From Balneola sp. (GTDB lineage: Bacteria; Bacteroidota; Rhodothermia; Balneolales; Balneolaceae), in the NCBI GenBank assembly GCA_002720745.1, contig PBJO01000002.1, forward strand, positions 5,766 to 69,765: 64,000 bases of DNA. Reading direction: 5' to 3'. The position numbers were made by a program, and so were the translations under genes. The notes below the pieces were generated by a model, which saw nothing but the letters and a program-made list of their open reading frames with translations, was not told where the DNA came from and made no database searches. Positions 55,601 to 64,000 of the stretch are shown one piece after another (positions within the stretch are counted from its first letter, which is position 1; every line of letters starts with the position of its first letter).

Positions 55601-56235
55601 GGAAACACAGTGTATTTATACGGATTAGGTTTTTCGTAGCTTTTCCAAAAGCTTAGGAGACGCTGGGTACCATCCGAAAAATTAAATATCGTAAAGCTGC
55701 CAAGTATTAAGAATATACTTACCCACTGAAGGCGTTTTCGGATCATGCGGGCAGTGGGTAGGTTGCTAATGTACTCTTCCAAGGCAGTTGTGAGCTTGGA
55801 CTGAGGCACATGCTCCAGGTTTTGCAAAATCGCAGCGTCAATAAAGGCTTGCTGAATGGGTGTACCAGATGTAGTGTCAGCCTCCCCCTTTGCATACTCC
55901 ATCTGCATTAAATCTACCGCATACCGAAGTTCTTCGAGGCCCGATTGGCGGCTAAAGTGACGGTAAAATTCTTCGAAACTTAACTGGGGCCCCTGTTGGC
56001 GAGTCCACCAAAGGTAGCATACCGTCGTAGCCGCAATTGCTAATAAGCCTAAGCCTTTGGTCCAGGGAGATAAATAGAACTGTTGCTCCAAAAACAATAA
56101 AACTAAAAAAGAAATAAGACTAGCTAGGCCAGCATTCCATAGCCCTAAGCCAGTTCGTTGTCTTATGGACTTATCATGCGCCTTAAGTAAGCTTTTGATC
56201 AATTGGCTGTGAGTATTAGGTAGAGTGTTGGACAC
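52693..56235 (-). CDS. DUF4175 family membrane protein with long coiled coils
   Basis: The 1180-residue protein begins with a GTG start, has two N-terminal membrane helices (about 30-50 and 58-75) and a third at about 168-188, then beta-rich domains to about residue 560. From about 560 to 1130 it is a Gln/Glu-rich coiled coil with stretches such as MTMQQMMEQMQQMGDQQEQI. This matches the DUF4175 family of Bacteroidota, whose function is unknown; genes of this family often lie with Bat/VWA genes. It follows the MBL hydrolase gene by 7 bp at the end of the cytochrome oxidase run. Confidence 0.88.
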   Translation of the reverse strand: MSNTLPNTHSQLIKSLLKAHDKSIRQRTGLGLWNAGLASLISFLVLLFLEQQFYLSPWTKGLGLLAIAATTVCYLWWTRQQGPQLSFEEFYRHFSRQSGLEELRYAVDLMQMEYAKGEADTTSGTPIQQAFIDAAILQNLEHVPQSKLTTALEEYISNLPTARMIRKRLQWVSIFLILGSFTIFNFSDGTQRLLSFWKSYEKPNPYKYTVFPGNTTVEQGSEFTVSIGFEGKAPDKLILYFKTDIESEYRSRMLTELRNSPNAISSNSTTHTVSYTATYVAPSLDLNNALSYYLNMDGFRSPLYRTDVQTRPRFLDLLAVLTPPNYTDLPTDTLHYPFAQLNGYQGTKLELLGALNKPAADLQLFRRDLRRLPIDSNFFSTLSYLPADTLFRITSLQLKQADTLRLNLQDTSGLQNSRSKAEMIQFILNPAIDTPPKVSLLEPAQDLSEVAPSSLPILYRASDDHGLGQTRLRYVLHRPFTNTKHTVNIPLSQIRQNAIASYDWRLEEMALRPKDELKFWIEVRDNDGYNGPKWGKSDERILRIPSLTEFFDDIGEQEDEVGNNMKNISESFEAIQERYDEFKENLIDQPEGNYEQQIQLEGLQREQREIEDQISELNEKFEAIKEELSDKNLLSEETLKAYEELEQLMKEIDDSAFREALEQLRENLQQMSPEQMRQALEDVEFNEERYKERIERSIELFKQLKLTSDLEKLARSYEELAKEEAQRNRETVKAEESIRQKSEQSELNSDENKKQNTKQESNQNTSEPQKPTPLTEQQKQALQEELDRLQEQNEALSEQTSPKNEESIQELQEFSKDKLKKIKERLQRESQPNLEQNFVELAQKTREQMQMMGQQQLDVNIAALQYILQSLLNLSLEQEKLVTATEETENQSQAYVDMARQQQRIEQVFNSLADSLYRLSTEIPQFANRINEQKAQTQQRIQSSLTQMIERQQNRASLASRQSFGGLNELSYELANLMDQLQNSQPSSGSGSGGMTMQQMMEQMQQMGDQQEQINQQIQDMINDMQGQRLTQDQSQRLEQLSRQQNAIRKQLQEMQQNGGLEAGDELGSELQRLIEDMEDTINDLRGGVIDPILIERQQNILSRMLQAEDALQERDEEEQREGTAAEDPLSRPSPPMSLEELEQRIRQRLNDPNFTPFTPDYQQLIQQYFEMLRQQQVDS

Positions 56236-56242
56236 AGTGGTT

Positions 56243-57202
56243 CTAAAATACTAAATCGTTTAACGTACTAGTAGCAATAACCTTCCAACGTCCGTCGATG
56301 TTCCCAACTTGTATGCATTCATGAAAGCGATCATGTTCCATCAATAACCACCACTGCTCTGCTGTAGCCTGTTCTAAAATAGTGTGCTTTTCTTTCAAGG
56401 TTTGAGTAGGAAACATATCGTAGCCCATTATCCAAACCAAGGGCAGATGCTGGGCGGTAGGGAATAAATCGGCTACAAAAACCAGGTGCTGGTCTCCACT
56501 AGTAATTTTAGGGAGTTGCTGGCCAAGGGTATGCCCGTTCATAACTAGGGCATCGAGGCCAGGCTCATAAACGGGATGGTTTACATTATCTCTGGACACA
56601 TTAAGCAGATAAAGTCGTTCGCAAGCAGAAGCTATAGGTCCAATATTGTCGGGGAGGAAGCTAGCCTGTTCACGGGGGTTTGGCTTGGTGGCGGTACGAA
56701 AGTGATCGGGGTGCACGTGATAGCATGCGTTAGGAAATACATGCGTTAAGGTACCATCCACATAGTCGGTGGTGCCGCCACAGTGGTCGAAATGCAAGTG
56801 CGTAAATATGAGGTCGGTGATTTCGGAAGGCTGCACCCCTGCGCGGGCCAATGAAGATTCGAGCTGTTTTTCGCCCTTCGCCCCATAGGAAAGGCCATAG
56901 ATGCTCGTCATTTTTTCGTTGAATTTGTTGCCAGCTCCGTTGTCAACTAGGTATAATCGTCCGGTAGTAAGGGAGCGAATAAGCAGGCACCGCATAGTCA
57001 TTGGGATGCGGTTTTTGTCGTCGGGGGGGAGTTGTCGAGCCCAAAGGGTTTTAGGAACGATACCGAACATTGCTCCACCGTCAAGCCAAATATCGCCGGT
57101 TTCAATCCAGTGCAACTCAAAGGAGCCGAAGCGCACCCATCTATGATCCTGAATGGCGCCTGCAGAAGGAAGACTTAGGTCAATGGGGCGTGAGGTGTCC
57201 AT
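56243..57202 (-). CDS. MBL-fold metallo-hydrolase in the oxidase run
   Basis: The 319-residue protein has the zinc-binding FTHLHFDHCGG (H135, H137, D139, H140), later NGHTLGQQLP (His) and VFVADLFP (Asp), and HDRFHE near the end. It has no signal peptide. The overall pattern resembles lactonase/AHL-type MBL proteins and the hydrolase at 3352-4149, but substrate is not identifiable. It ends 7 bp before DUF4175 and begins 1 bp after the oxidase subunit IV gene. Confidence 0.88.
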   Translation of the reverse strand: MDTSRPIDLSLPSAGAIQDHRWVRFGSFELHWIETGDIWLDGGAMFGIVPKTLWARQLPPDDKNRIPMTMRCLLIRSLTTGRLYLVDNGAGNKFNEKMTSIYGLSYGAKGEKQLESSLARAGVQPSEITDLIFTHLHFDHCGGTTDYVDGTLTHVFPNACYHVHPDHFRTATKPNPREQASFLPDNIGPIASACERLYLLNVSRDNVNHPVYEPGLDALVMNGHTLGQQLPKITSGDQHLVFVADLFPTAQHLPLVWIMGYDMFPTQTLKEKHTILEQATAEQWWLLMEHDRFHECIQVGNIDGRWKVIATSTLNDLVF

Positions 57203-57203
57203 C

Positions 57204-57518
57204 TTAGAAGGATGGAACTACATCGTCGCGGTAGAGCGTATCGAGTAAGGTAATACTGACCATTAGTATAAAGAAAGCCAGTGCCCCGATGAGCAGCATG
57301 GAGTTAAATTTGGTGTCCCAATAAAGGCCCATAAAAAACGCGGCAACTAAAAAAGCTTTAGTGAGGGCAATGGTCATGGCCATTAGTATGTCGAAAGGAG
57401 AAGGAAGGCCCAATCCGGCTACAGTGACCGTTAAGACAGTCAGAATTAATAGGGCTATTCCAATGCCCCAAAGTTGCTTGGCCGATGCGACATGATGTCC
57501 GTGATGTTCACTCATCAT
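57204..57518 (-). CDS. caa3-type cytochrome c oxidase subunit IV
   Basis: The 104-residue protein has a His-rich N-terminus (SEHHGHHVA) and three membrane helices (about 14-36, 42-64 and 72-94), with ALTKAFLVAAFFMGLYWDTK, the pattern of prokaryotic oxidase subunit IV. It stabilises the CuB site and assembly of the aa3 core. It follows the subunit III gene by 62 bp. Confidence 0.9.
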   Translation of the reverse strand: MMSEHHGHHVASAKQLWGIGIALLILTVLTVTVAGLGLPSPFDILMAMTIALTKAFLVAAFFMGLYWDTKFNSMLLIGALAFFILMVSITLLDTLYRDDVVPSF

Positions 57519-57580
57519 TGTATAATTTCGGGGTTTTGTGTGTTGAATATTAAATTAGGTTTAGGGGGTATAAGCGCGCA

Positions 57581-58246
57581 TTATTCTATTAAGTATAAGA
57601 GTGGAAATAGGAAAATCCAGATTAAATCTACTAAGTGCCAGTACAGTCCGGTTATTTCGACCGGGGTGTAATATTCGGAGTTGAAATGCCCTTTGCGAGC
57701 TCGTAAATACAACCAAACCATGAGGACAATTCCAATTATAACATGCAATCCATGCACTGCTGTCATCATGTAGTAAATCCCGAAAAAGATATTTGCTTTC
57801 GGGTGGTCTAGGACAGCTGCGATTTCAGGAGTGGGGTTCCAAAACGAACCAGGGGCAATCCCAAGGTGCAGTTTGTGCTCGTACTCGAAGTACTTAATAA
57901 CCAAGAATACGCAGGCTAACAGAATGGTAATGAGCAGGTTAATTTCCAGACCACGCTTTTGGTTGTTTTGCGCAGAACGTATAGCCATGGCTACGGTCAG
58001 TGAACTACCGATCAGTACCACAGTATTAACTGCGCCCCAAAAGGTATTAAGCTCTAGGGCTGCTTGGGTAAAGAGTTCGGGATACCAGGCCCGGAATACA
58101 ATATAAGCGCAGAAAAGCCCGCCAAAGAATAAGATCTCGTTCACCAAAAAGACCCACATTCCCAACTTGGCTGACTCGAATTGTTGATTGGAGTCCACAA
58201 AGTGGTGATGAACGTGCTTAGGATGGGTTGCTGAATGATTCGCCAT
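57581..58246 (-). CDS. ctaE: Cytochrome c oxidase subunit III
   Basis: The 221-residue membrane protein shows subunit III motifs: SAKLGMWVFLVNEILFFGGL, YIVFRAWYPE, FFGIYYMMTAVHGLHVIIG with the conserved His, and YWHLVDLIWIFLFPLLYLIE at the C-terminus. It has five membrane helices, the short prokaryotic form. It stabilises the oxidase and may help proton uptake. It lies between subunits I and IV. Confidence 0.95.
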   Translation of the reverse strand: MANHSATHPKHVHHHFVDSNQQFESAKLGMWVFLVNEILFFGGLFCAYIVFRAWYPELFTQAALELNTFWGAVNTVVLIGSSLTVAMAIRSAQNNQKRGLEINLLITILLACVFLVIKYFEYEHKLHLGIAPGSFWNPTPEIAAVLDHPKANIFFGIYYMMTAVHGLHVIIGIVLMVWLYLRARKGHFNSEYYTPVEITGLYWHLVDLIWIFLFPLLYLIE

Positions 58247-58282
58247 GCGTTTATTCGTCTATTTGGTCGGTTAAGCTCATAA

Positions 58283-60055
58283 TTAGGCTTCGGTTGTTTC
58301 GGTAGCCGAGGATGCATGCGCTTCAGCAGCTACTTTATCCTGCTCATCGCCGTACTCATGATCTACAGCCAGTCCTAGTTGGAATTCTTCCATAGGTTGG
58401 TGATAATCATAAGGACCATGAATAACCACAGGAGTATGTGAGAAATTGTGGAAATCTGGTGGCGAATTACTTTGCCACTCAAGTCCGCGTGAGTTCCAAG
58501 GATTTGGTCCTGCTTTTTGACCTTTAATCAAAGAATGCACTAAGTAAAATAGTATAACGAGAAAACCTACAGCGAGTATATAAGAGCCGATGGTCGAGGT
58601 TTGGTGGAATGGGGTAAATTGGTCAATGTAGTTGTAGTATCGGCGTGGCATTCCTTGCGCACCCATGATAAATTGTGGCAAAAAAGTCACGTTAAAGCCG
58701 ATGAAGATGAATATGGCAGCAGTTTTAGCTAAGGGCTCATTATACATTTTACCCGTCATTTTTGGCCACCAGTAGTGCAGGCCAGCTAGTAGAGCAATCA
58801 GGGTACCTCCCATCATCACGTAGTGGAAATGCGCAACTACGTAATAGGTATCATGTAAGTGTATATCCACAGATAGTGCACCCAGCATAATTCCGGTAAA
58901 CCCACCGATCGAGAATAAGAAGATAAAGATGAACACATATAACATCGGAGTTTTCATGGAGATAGAGCCTCGATACAGTGTGGCTACCCAATTGAAGATT
59001 TTGATACCTGTTGGAATACCAACCAAAAACGTGAGGAAGGAAAAAATAGTTGTGGCTACCGCACTTTGACCAGAAGTAAACATGTGGTGTCCCCATACAA
59101 GAAAGCCTATAAAGGCAATGGCTAAAGAAGATAGGGCGATGGCCCAGTATCCGAAGATTGTCTTTTTTGAGAAGGTGGTAATGACTTCCGAAATAATACC
59201 GAATCCTGGAACAATCATGATATATACCGCAGGATGAGAGTAGAACCAGAAAAAATGCTGGTATAGCACCGGGTCGCCTCCTAGGGCTGGATCGAATATT
59301 CCAATATCCAAGATATTCTCCATGGCTAGAAGCAGAATAGTAATGGCCAATACAGGAGTAGCTAATACTTGAATAATTGAAGTGGCATATAGAGCCCATA
59401 CATTTAATGGTAAACGGTCCCATGAAATACCTGGAGCGCGTAGTTTGTGAATAGTGGTAATGAAGTTGGTCCCCGTGAGAATGGAGGAAAAACCCAAAAT
59501 AAATACCCCAAGGGTTACCCAAATTATTCCAGCGGAGTTAGTGTCTGAACTGTAAGGTGTATAAAAGGTCCATCCGGTATCAAATCCATTATTAGCAAGT
59601 GAGAGGAATGTAAATATGGCACCAAATGCATAAATATAGAAACTAGCTAAATTCAATCTTGGGAAGGCCACATCTTTAGCCCCAAGTTGCATGGGTAAGA
59701 TAAAGTTACCTAGCGCAGCAGGAATCGAAGGCACCAAGACGAAGAATACCATCATGGCTCCATGGAGAGTAAAAAGCTGATTATAGGTGTCTGCTTCGAT
59801 GAAAGTTTTTGCAGGAGTCCACAGCTCGGTTCGTAACGCGATAGCTAAAAAACCAGCGAGAGCAAAGAAAAAAGCTACCGCACCGAGGTACATAAGTCCG
59901 ATTTTCTTGTGATCCACGGTCGTTAACCATGCCCATATACCCTTTTCATCGGTTAAATAGGTATTGATTGGGTTTTCTAACGGTACAAATCGTTTTACTT
60001 TTAATTTTTTAGGAGTTATTTGTGCAGTATTTTCAGTCTTAGATAAACTTGCCAT
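58283..60055 (-). CDS. ctaD: Cytochrome c oxidase subunit I
   Basis: From the ATG at 60055 (a TTG lies 12 bp earlier and would overlap ctaC) the protein has 590 residues and twelve membrane helices. Heme and CuB ligands are in [26 protein letters not shown] (His and the cross-linked Tyr), [10 protein letters not shown] and [17 protein letters not shown] (heme a3 and heme a His). It reduces oxygen and pumps protons. The last 80 residues are a hydrophilic extension. It is the core of the caa3 set with ctaC, ctaE and subunit IV. Confidence 0.97.
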   Translation of the reverse strand: MASLSKTENTAQITPKKLKVKRFVPLENPINTYLTDEKGIWAWLTTVDHKKIGLMYLGAVAFFFALAGFLAIALRTELWTPAKTFIEADTYNQLFTLHGAMMVFFVLVPSIPAALGNFILPMQLGAKDVAFPRLNLASFYIYAFGAIFTFLSLANNGFDTGWTFYTPYSSDTNSAGIIWVTLGVFILGFSSILTGTNFITTIHKLRAPGISWDRLPLNVWALYATSIIQVLATPVLAITILLLAMENILDIGIFDPALGGDPVLYQHFFWFYSHPAVYIMIVPGFGIISEVITTFSKKTIFGYWAIALSSLAIAFIGFLVWGHHMFTSGQSAVATTIFSFLTFLVGIPTGIKIFNWVATLYRGSISMKTPMLYVFIFIFLFSIGGFTGIMLGALSVDIHLHDTYYVVAHFHYVMMGGTLIALLAGLHYWWPKMTGKMYNEPLAKTAAIFIFIGFNVTFLPQFIMGAQGMPRRYYNYIDQFTPFHQTSTIGSYILAVGFLVILFYLVHSLIKGQKAGPNPWNSRGLEWQSNSPPDFHNFSHTPVVIHGPYDYHQPMEEFQLGLAVDHEYGDEQDKVAAEAHASSATETTEA

Positions 60056-60059
60056 ATCG

Positions 60060-61001
60060 CTAATCAATAGTTTTTAAATATTCAATGATCTTAGTGATTT
60101 CCTCATCGTTGATACGTCCTTCATATGGACTCATTACATTTTGATATCCTTCTGCAATTTTTTCACCGGGATATAAAATAGATTCTCTTATATAATTTTC
60201 ATCGATGATTATAGTATTTCCATCTGCTAATTTTCGTTCACGATTCCAAATACCTTTAAAACTGGGTCCTATAATTTCAGTCCCATCTACAGAGTGGCAT
60301 GCTTGACACCCTTGAAGCGTTACGAGTTGTTGACCTTGTTCAATAGGGGATCCAGTAGGTCCACCTGCATTTTCATCTAACCATGTTTGAAAGTCTTCTG
60401 GTTCATGAACAATTACTTTTGCTAACATGTTAGAATGGCTACTTCCGCAGTATTCTGTACAAAATATTTGTGATTCTCCGGTTTCTTCAGGTTGAAACCA
60501 AACATAAGTATATCGATTAGGTATTACATCATGCTTTACACGATATTCGGGCACAAAGAAAGAGTGTAACACATCGCTTGATGTCATAACTAATTTAATT
60601 GGTACACCTTTAGGTACATGAATTTCATTGATAGTTTGGGCTCCATTTTCATAATTTATATTCCAGCTCCATTTAAACCCAGTTACCTGAATCTCATAAG
60701 CATCATTGGGTACAGTTTTTAAATTCAACCAACCTGAATAACCCAAACCAAAAACAACAAAAGTTAATAGTAAAGGAATGACTGACCAGGTGATCTCCAA
60801 AGTATTATTATGCGTAATTAACGGTGTTTTGTCATCTTCTGATTTTCGTCTGTAGCGAATTGCAAAGTATGTCATCGCAAATATGACGCCAAGAAAAATA
60901 ACTAGACTAGTTTCATTAATGAAATTAAACAACAAGTCGGTAGAGTCAGCGGTTAGTGGTGACTTATTTTCCGGGAGCATAAAATCAAATAGTCTTCCCA
61001 T
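60060..61001 (-). CDS. ctaC: Cytochrome c oxidase subunit II with C-terminal cytochrome c domain
   Basis: The 313-residue protein has two N-terminal membrane helices (about 26-48 and 66-88), a cupredoxin domain with the complete CuA site (H146, C181, E183, C185, H189, M192 in the span [12 protein letters not shown]), and a C-terminal mono-heme cytochrome c with C232-Q-A-C-H236. The fused cytochrome defines a caa3-type oxidase. No lipobox signal is obvious. Its heme domain strikingly resembles that of the cytochrome at 63637-63999. Confidence 0.97.
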   Translation of the reverse strand: MGRLFDFMLPENKSPLTADSTDLLFNFINETSLVIFLGVIFAMTYFAIRYRRKSEDDKTPLITHNNTLEITWSVIPLLLTFVVFGLGYSGWLNLKTVPNDAYEIQVTGFKWSWNINYENGAQTINEIHVPKGVPIKLVMTSSDVLHSFFVPEYRVKHDVIPNRYTYVWFQPEETGESQIFCTEYCGSSHSNMLAKVIVHEPEDFQTWLDENAGGPTGSPIEQGQQLVTLQGCQACHSVDGTEIIGPSFKGIWNRERKLADGNTIIIDENYIRESILYPGEKIAEGYQNVMSPYEGRINDEEITKIIEYLKTID

Positions 61002-61018
61002 AGAAAGAGCCTAGAAAT

Positions 61019-61951
61019 TTAATTAGTAATTGAGTGAGTTTTACGTGATTCACGAAACCAAAGATACCCTATAAAGATACCAAGAAAAATGAGCGTAGCC
61101 AAACCTCCTAAGCTCATAATTTTCTTTGCCACCGGGGCATAAGAATTAGAATTTGCGTCGTACTGATAGCAGTACATTATTAGCTTGTCTATGGTATTTC
61201 CAATTGTGCCTTCCGAAGCCTCCAAGATGGCGGTACGCAGATCGAATGATTCAAATCGCAAGCCATATAAATAACGTGTAACTATGCCATCGGGGCTTAG
61301 AAGGATAATTGCAGAGCTATGTGCAAAGTCTTTTGTTCCTGGGATTGGAGCAATACCAAAACCTACAGCGGAGGTTAGCGAGTCAATCGTTGGTTGATTT
61401 CCGGTGAGAAAAGACCATCCTTTGTTCACTTGTGCAATGGTCGCGGCATATTGTTCAGAACCTTTCGTAGCACCCCAGCTTTCATTGCCGATGTATTCTT
61501 TTTTTACGCGGGCAGCTAAACTATCTTTTTCGGTGGGGTCTATGCTCAACGAGATGATATCAAATTCTTTTCCCGGTTGCCAAGCAAGGTTTTGTACGGC
61601 ATCGAAAAGTCCATCGATGATGAGCCCGCAAAGCATAGGGCATTCATAGTACAAAAGGTTTAAAATGATCGGTCGCCTTGACGAGAGTAGATCTGCTAAG
61701 CGGACGGAGTCGCCATTGGCCTTAGCAAAAGTTAGTTCGATAGGGATGCGTACTCCAAGCTGTTCGTTTATACCTATGTCTTGTATAAATGCAGATTCTT
61801 GATTGGGTCTGTCTAAGTAAGCGCCTGAATTACTCGAGTTGGTCGGATTATGACTACTTTGGCCAAATAAATTATCATGATTAGAATTTCCTAGAAGTAA
61901 GAAGATACCGACAATAAGTGATTTTGATAATGTTTGCAAATAGTGTTTCAT
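61019..61951 (-). CDS. SCO family copper chaperone with C-terminal membrane helix
   Basis: The 310-residue protein has a signal peptide or anchor (about 10-22), a thioredoxin-like SCO domain with copper-binding C104-P-M-L-C108 (YYECPMLCGL) and a later His (KDFAHSSAIILL), and a C-terminal helix (about 283-303) with a short basic tail. SCO proteins deliver copper to the CuA site of oxidase subunit II, which is encoded 18 bp downstream. The C-terminal anchor is a feature of Bacteroidota/Rhodothermota SCO proteins. Confidence 0.92.
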   Translation of the reverse strand: MKHYLQTLSKSLIVGIFLLLGNSNHDNLFGQSSHNPTNSSNSGAYLDRPNQESAFIQDIGINEQLGVRIPIELTFAKANGDSVRLADLLSSRRPIILNLLYYECPMLCGLIIDGLFDAVQNLAWQPGKEFDIISLSIDPTEKDSLAARVKKEYIGNESWGATKGSEQYAATIAQVNKGWSFLTGNQPTIDSLTSAVGFGIAPIPGTKDFAHSSAIILLSPDGIVTRYLYGLRFESFDLRTAILEASEGTIGNTIDKLIMYCYQYDANSNSYAPVAKKIMSLGGLATLIFLGIFIGYLWFRESRKTHSITN

Positions 61952-62019
61952 ACTACAAAGTCATAGTAACTTATTTAAAATATTGGGCCTTTACTATAGA
62001 AAAGTAGATAGCTGTGGGT

Positions 62020-62409
62020 CTACTCATCTTTTGTCAACTTATCGATGGCGACATCGATCGGGATATGATAGACTCCCTTTTCATTGTCTAAAACTCCAAA
62101 CGATTGAATATGAGTATTTGCATCATCAGTTAGCTTTTCAATCGCATAGTAGGTGCCTGTAGCGGTGGCATTTGCCTTGGATTGCTGAAAAAGTATTTGA
62201 GATGTAAAAACCCAAATTATTACAAGACTTGCTACAATTCCGACTCCAAGGCTAGACCAGAGTATCAATTTCTTAACGTCAAAAGTATCATTATTTACAC
62301 CAATAGTTATTGCTTGGACCAATTCTTGATCAGAGGTTTCGATTGAAACATTATCTTTTTTGTTTATCGATACCCTAGTTTGTGAGAATTTCTTTTGATC
62401 TAAAGACAT
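62020..62409 (-). CDS. Small single-pass membrane protein in the act-cox run
   Basis: The 129-residue protein has a charged N-terminus, one membrane helix (about 48-70) and a periplasmic domain of about 55 residues ending in KLTKDE. I do not recognise it. It lies 15 bp after the ActF-like gene and 68 bp before SCO, where small accessory subunits of alternative complex III are sometimes encoded, so it may be a subunit or assembly factor; this is inference from position. Confidence 0.75.
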   Translation of the reverse strand: MSLDQKKFSQTRVSINKKDNVSIETSDQELVQAITIGVNNDTFDVKKLILWSSLGVGIVASLVIIWVFTSQILFQQSKANATATGTYYAIEKLTDDANTHIQSFGVLDNEKGVYHIPIDVAIDKLTKDE

Positions 62410-62424
62410 GTAAAAATATATGTA

Positions 62425-63621
62425 TTATTGGTGATAACTTTTTTCTAGACAAGCACCCAGTTTTGGATCTTTTTCTGGAATCATACTATTTTGTTTAAAT
62501 CTCTGAAAAAACATACCAAAAAAGATACCGCCTAATCCTATCAAGGTACTAAAATCAATCCAGCTAAAGTGGATGCCATGCGCGCTTAAAGTAGGCATGG
62601 CAATCCAATAAATTTCTAAAAAGTGCATGATCAATACTAAAATACTTACATACGTAAGTATCTTTCGGTCATGTTTTTGCTCGCGATTCAAAAGAACTAG
62701 GAAAGGTAAGGTAAATCGAAGTAGTAATAATCCGTACGCTATGAATTTCCAACTTCCTTCTAATCTGTGGTAAAACCATAGTGTTTCTTCGGGAAGATTG
62801 GCGTAATAAATAAGCAAGAATTGGGCGAATGCTATGTAAGCGTAAAAAACAGTAAATGCAAATAGCCAAGCACCCATATCATATACATGTACTTTTCCTA
62901 TGGTATTTTTTAAATATCCATTTCTCTGTAAAAAAAATACCATCAAAATCATTACTGCCCAAAATGACTGGAATGATATGGCAAAGAAGTATACTCCAAA
63001 CATGGTGGAAAACCAGTGTGGATCTAAAGACATTAACCAGTCAAAAGAGGCAAAGGCTATACTTAACCCAAATAACGGTATAGCAGGTGCACTAATTCTT
63101 CTCATTAGGGAACTAATTCCCCAGTCACCAGTAATATCCATATCGATAGATGCTTTGTAGAGCTTGTGGCCAACAAAGCCCCATATCACGAAATAAAGTA
63201 TTTGGCGAATAATAAAAAATGGAGTATTTAGATACGCAGATTTACCTTTTAATATTTTATCAGCAGCAACGGCATCTTCATGGCTCCAGTGGTAGAGATT
63301 GTGAATACCAAGTAAAATAGGTATGGCAAAAAATGCCCAAACTCCAAGGTTGGCACCAAATGTCTCGGGAATCCTGCGAATAACAACACCCCATTTTGAC
63401 TTGGTTATATGATGGAACATAACCATAAAGACTGAGGCTATTGCAATGCCGGTAAAAAAAGTAAAGCTAACCAAGTATGAAAAGAAGAATTGATTTGCAT
63501 CGGCAAAGTAACCATATGCGCTAATTAGTAATCCGATAATTCCAATACCAAATAGTATTTGAGGTAGTTTAGAATCGGCTGAAAGTTGAAGATTGTCGGT
63601 AATCGTAGGCTGATGACTCAT
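62425..63621 (-). CDS. actF: Alternative complex III membrane subunit ActF-like
   Basis: The 398-residue protein has about ten membrane helices, with a long loop near IRRIPETFGANLGVWAF, LYHWSHEDAVAADKILKGKS and WDWGISSLMRR-like GDWGISSLMRRISAP, SFDWLMSLDPHWFSTMFG and WFYHRLEGSWKFIAYG. These features match the quinol:cytochrome c oxidoreductase subunit family (ActF, related to NrfD/ActC). ACIII oxidises menaquinol and passes electrons to cytochrome c or directly to a caa3 oxidase, and the oxidase genes follow here. Its partner ActE-like gene precedes it. Confidence 0.88.
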   Translation of the reverse strand: MSHQPTITDNLQLSADSKLPQILFGIGIIGLLISAYGYFADANQFFFSYLVSFTFFTGIAIASVFMVMFHHITKSKWGVVIRRIPETFGANLGVWAFFAIPILLGIHNLYHWSHEDAVAADKILKGKSAYLNTPFFIIRQILYFVIWGFVGHKLYKASIDMDITGDWGISSLMRRISAPAIPLFGLSIAFASFDWLMSLDPHWFSTMFGVYFFAISFQSFWAVMILMVFFLQRNGYLKNTIGKVHVYDMGAWLFAFTVFYAYIAFAQFLLIYYANLPEETLWFYHRLEGSWKFIAYGLLLLRFTLPFLVLLNREQKHDRKILTYVSILVLIMHFLEIYWIAMPTLSAHGIHFSWIDFSTLIGLGGIFFGMFFQRFKQNSMIPEKDPKLGACLEKSYHQ

Positions 63622-63636
63622 AAGTATTTCTACCTT

Positions 63637-63999
63637 TTAATTATCACTTAAACTTTTTATATATTCTATTAAAGACTGCAAATCATTCTTCGATAATGCG
63701 CCGTAAGCATCAGCCATAAGCGGATCATATCCGTCAACAATTTTTGCATAAGGATTAACAATAGACTCGATAAGATACTCATCTTCTTTGATCACATTTA
63801 TTATTTCTCCATCTTCAGTGGTTACCTCTCCTTCACTACCATATAAGTTTTTCCAAGAGGGGCCAATTATGGCAGTCCCATCAGAAGAGTGACAGGTTTG
63901 GCATGCATACATAGTTGATATTTCCATTCCCCGTTCAACTGTTGCAACGATTTCGACTTGATTTGCTTCTTTTTCAGCACGTGCTTCAGCAATAATCTT
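63637..63999 (-). CDS. c-type cytochrome, likely ActE, N-terminus beyond window
   Basis: The frame is open to the window edge; the ATG at 63927 is internal, because upstream codons keep reading KIIAEARAEKEANQVEIV and the heme domain begins VERGMEISTMYACQTCH. A single CxxCH is followed by GTAIIGPSWKNLYGSEG and a conserved Met-containing loop (DGYDPLMADAYG). Position before ActF suggests ActE of alternative complex III. It is the first visible gene of this long minus-strand run and is partial. Confidence 0.85.
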   Translation of the reverse strand, partial: KIIAEARAEKEANQVEIVATVERGMEISTMYACQTCHSSDGTAIIGPSWKNLYGSEGEVTTEDGEIINVIKEDEYLIESIVNPYAKIVDGYDPLMADAYGALSKNDLQSLIEYIKSLSDN

Positions 64000-64000
64000 T

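Noticed and set aside
58851-59522. Alternative-frame open frame of 223 codons inside ctaD
   Set aside because: Same strand but another frame within the strongly conserved oxidase subunit I gene; composition reflects the host frame.
1-64000. CRISPR arrays, insertion sequences, prophage, rRNA or tRNA genes
   Set aside because: No regularly spaced repeat array, transposase, integrase, terminal inverted repeats or tRNA-like cloverleaf was found on reading both strands.

Overview
This 64 kb window looks like chromosomal DNA from a free-living, aerobic, Gram-negative member of the Bacteroidota/FCB group. A relative of Balneolota or Rhodothermota fits best; this is inferred from gene content, not from a marker tree. 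Supporting signs are type IX secretion (T9SS) genes (porU, porV, a porD-like gene and C-terminal sorting domains), a caa3-type cytochrome oxidase directly behind genes that resemble alternative complex III, DUF4175 and Bat-like VWA genes, and start codons that mostly lack a Shine-Dalgarno sequence. No rRNA, tRNA, CRISPR array, insertion sequence or phage module was seen.

Layout. 1-637 holds the broken 3' part of a hisC-like aminotransferase gene. 993-2420 is an exported M24 peptidase. From about 20.5 kb leftward to 2.5 kb runs a dense minus-strand block: porU, porV, an M6-like T9SS cargo protein with a degraded zinc motif, a giant peptidase-MA/beta-propeller/beta-barrel protein, an unrecognised exported protein, a PASTA protein, then rpe-phoH-MBL hydrolase-punA. 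Between 20.9 and 31.3 kb, mostly minus strand, lie a thiolase, metB behind two TPR lipoproteins, ridA (plus strand), an M23 peptidase with a fumarylacetoacetase-family gene, rplU-rpmA and lexA. From 31.4 to 37 kb come a DUF1080 protein, an exported alpha/beta hydrolase, glutaryl-CoA dehydrogenase and its likely electron acceptor EtfBA. metK (37.2-38.4 kb) follows an untranslated region with striking nested inverted repeats. A porD-like gene follows.

From 39.7 to 52.6 kb is an envelope polysaccharide region: a Wzz-like co-polymerase, a Wza-like SLBB exporter, two UDP-sugar dehydrogenases, and a WbpB/WbpD/WbpE set that together with the WbpA-like dehydrogenase can account for UDP-2,3-diacetamido-2,3-dideoxyglucuronate. 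A glycerate kinase, a Bat-like VWA protein and a HAD phosphatase are interleaved. From 64 kb leftward to 52.7 kb is one long minus-strand respiratory block: a c-type cytochrome (cut by the window edge), an ActF-like membrane protein, a small membrane protein, SCO, caa3 oxidase subunits II-I-III-IV, an MBL hydrolase and DUF4175.

The most interesting parts are the metK leader, the porUV-linked module with its catalytically degraded M6 cargo and multi-domain outer-membrane protein, and the duplicated cytochrome c domain shared by oxidase subunit II and the ActE-like cytochrome.
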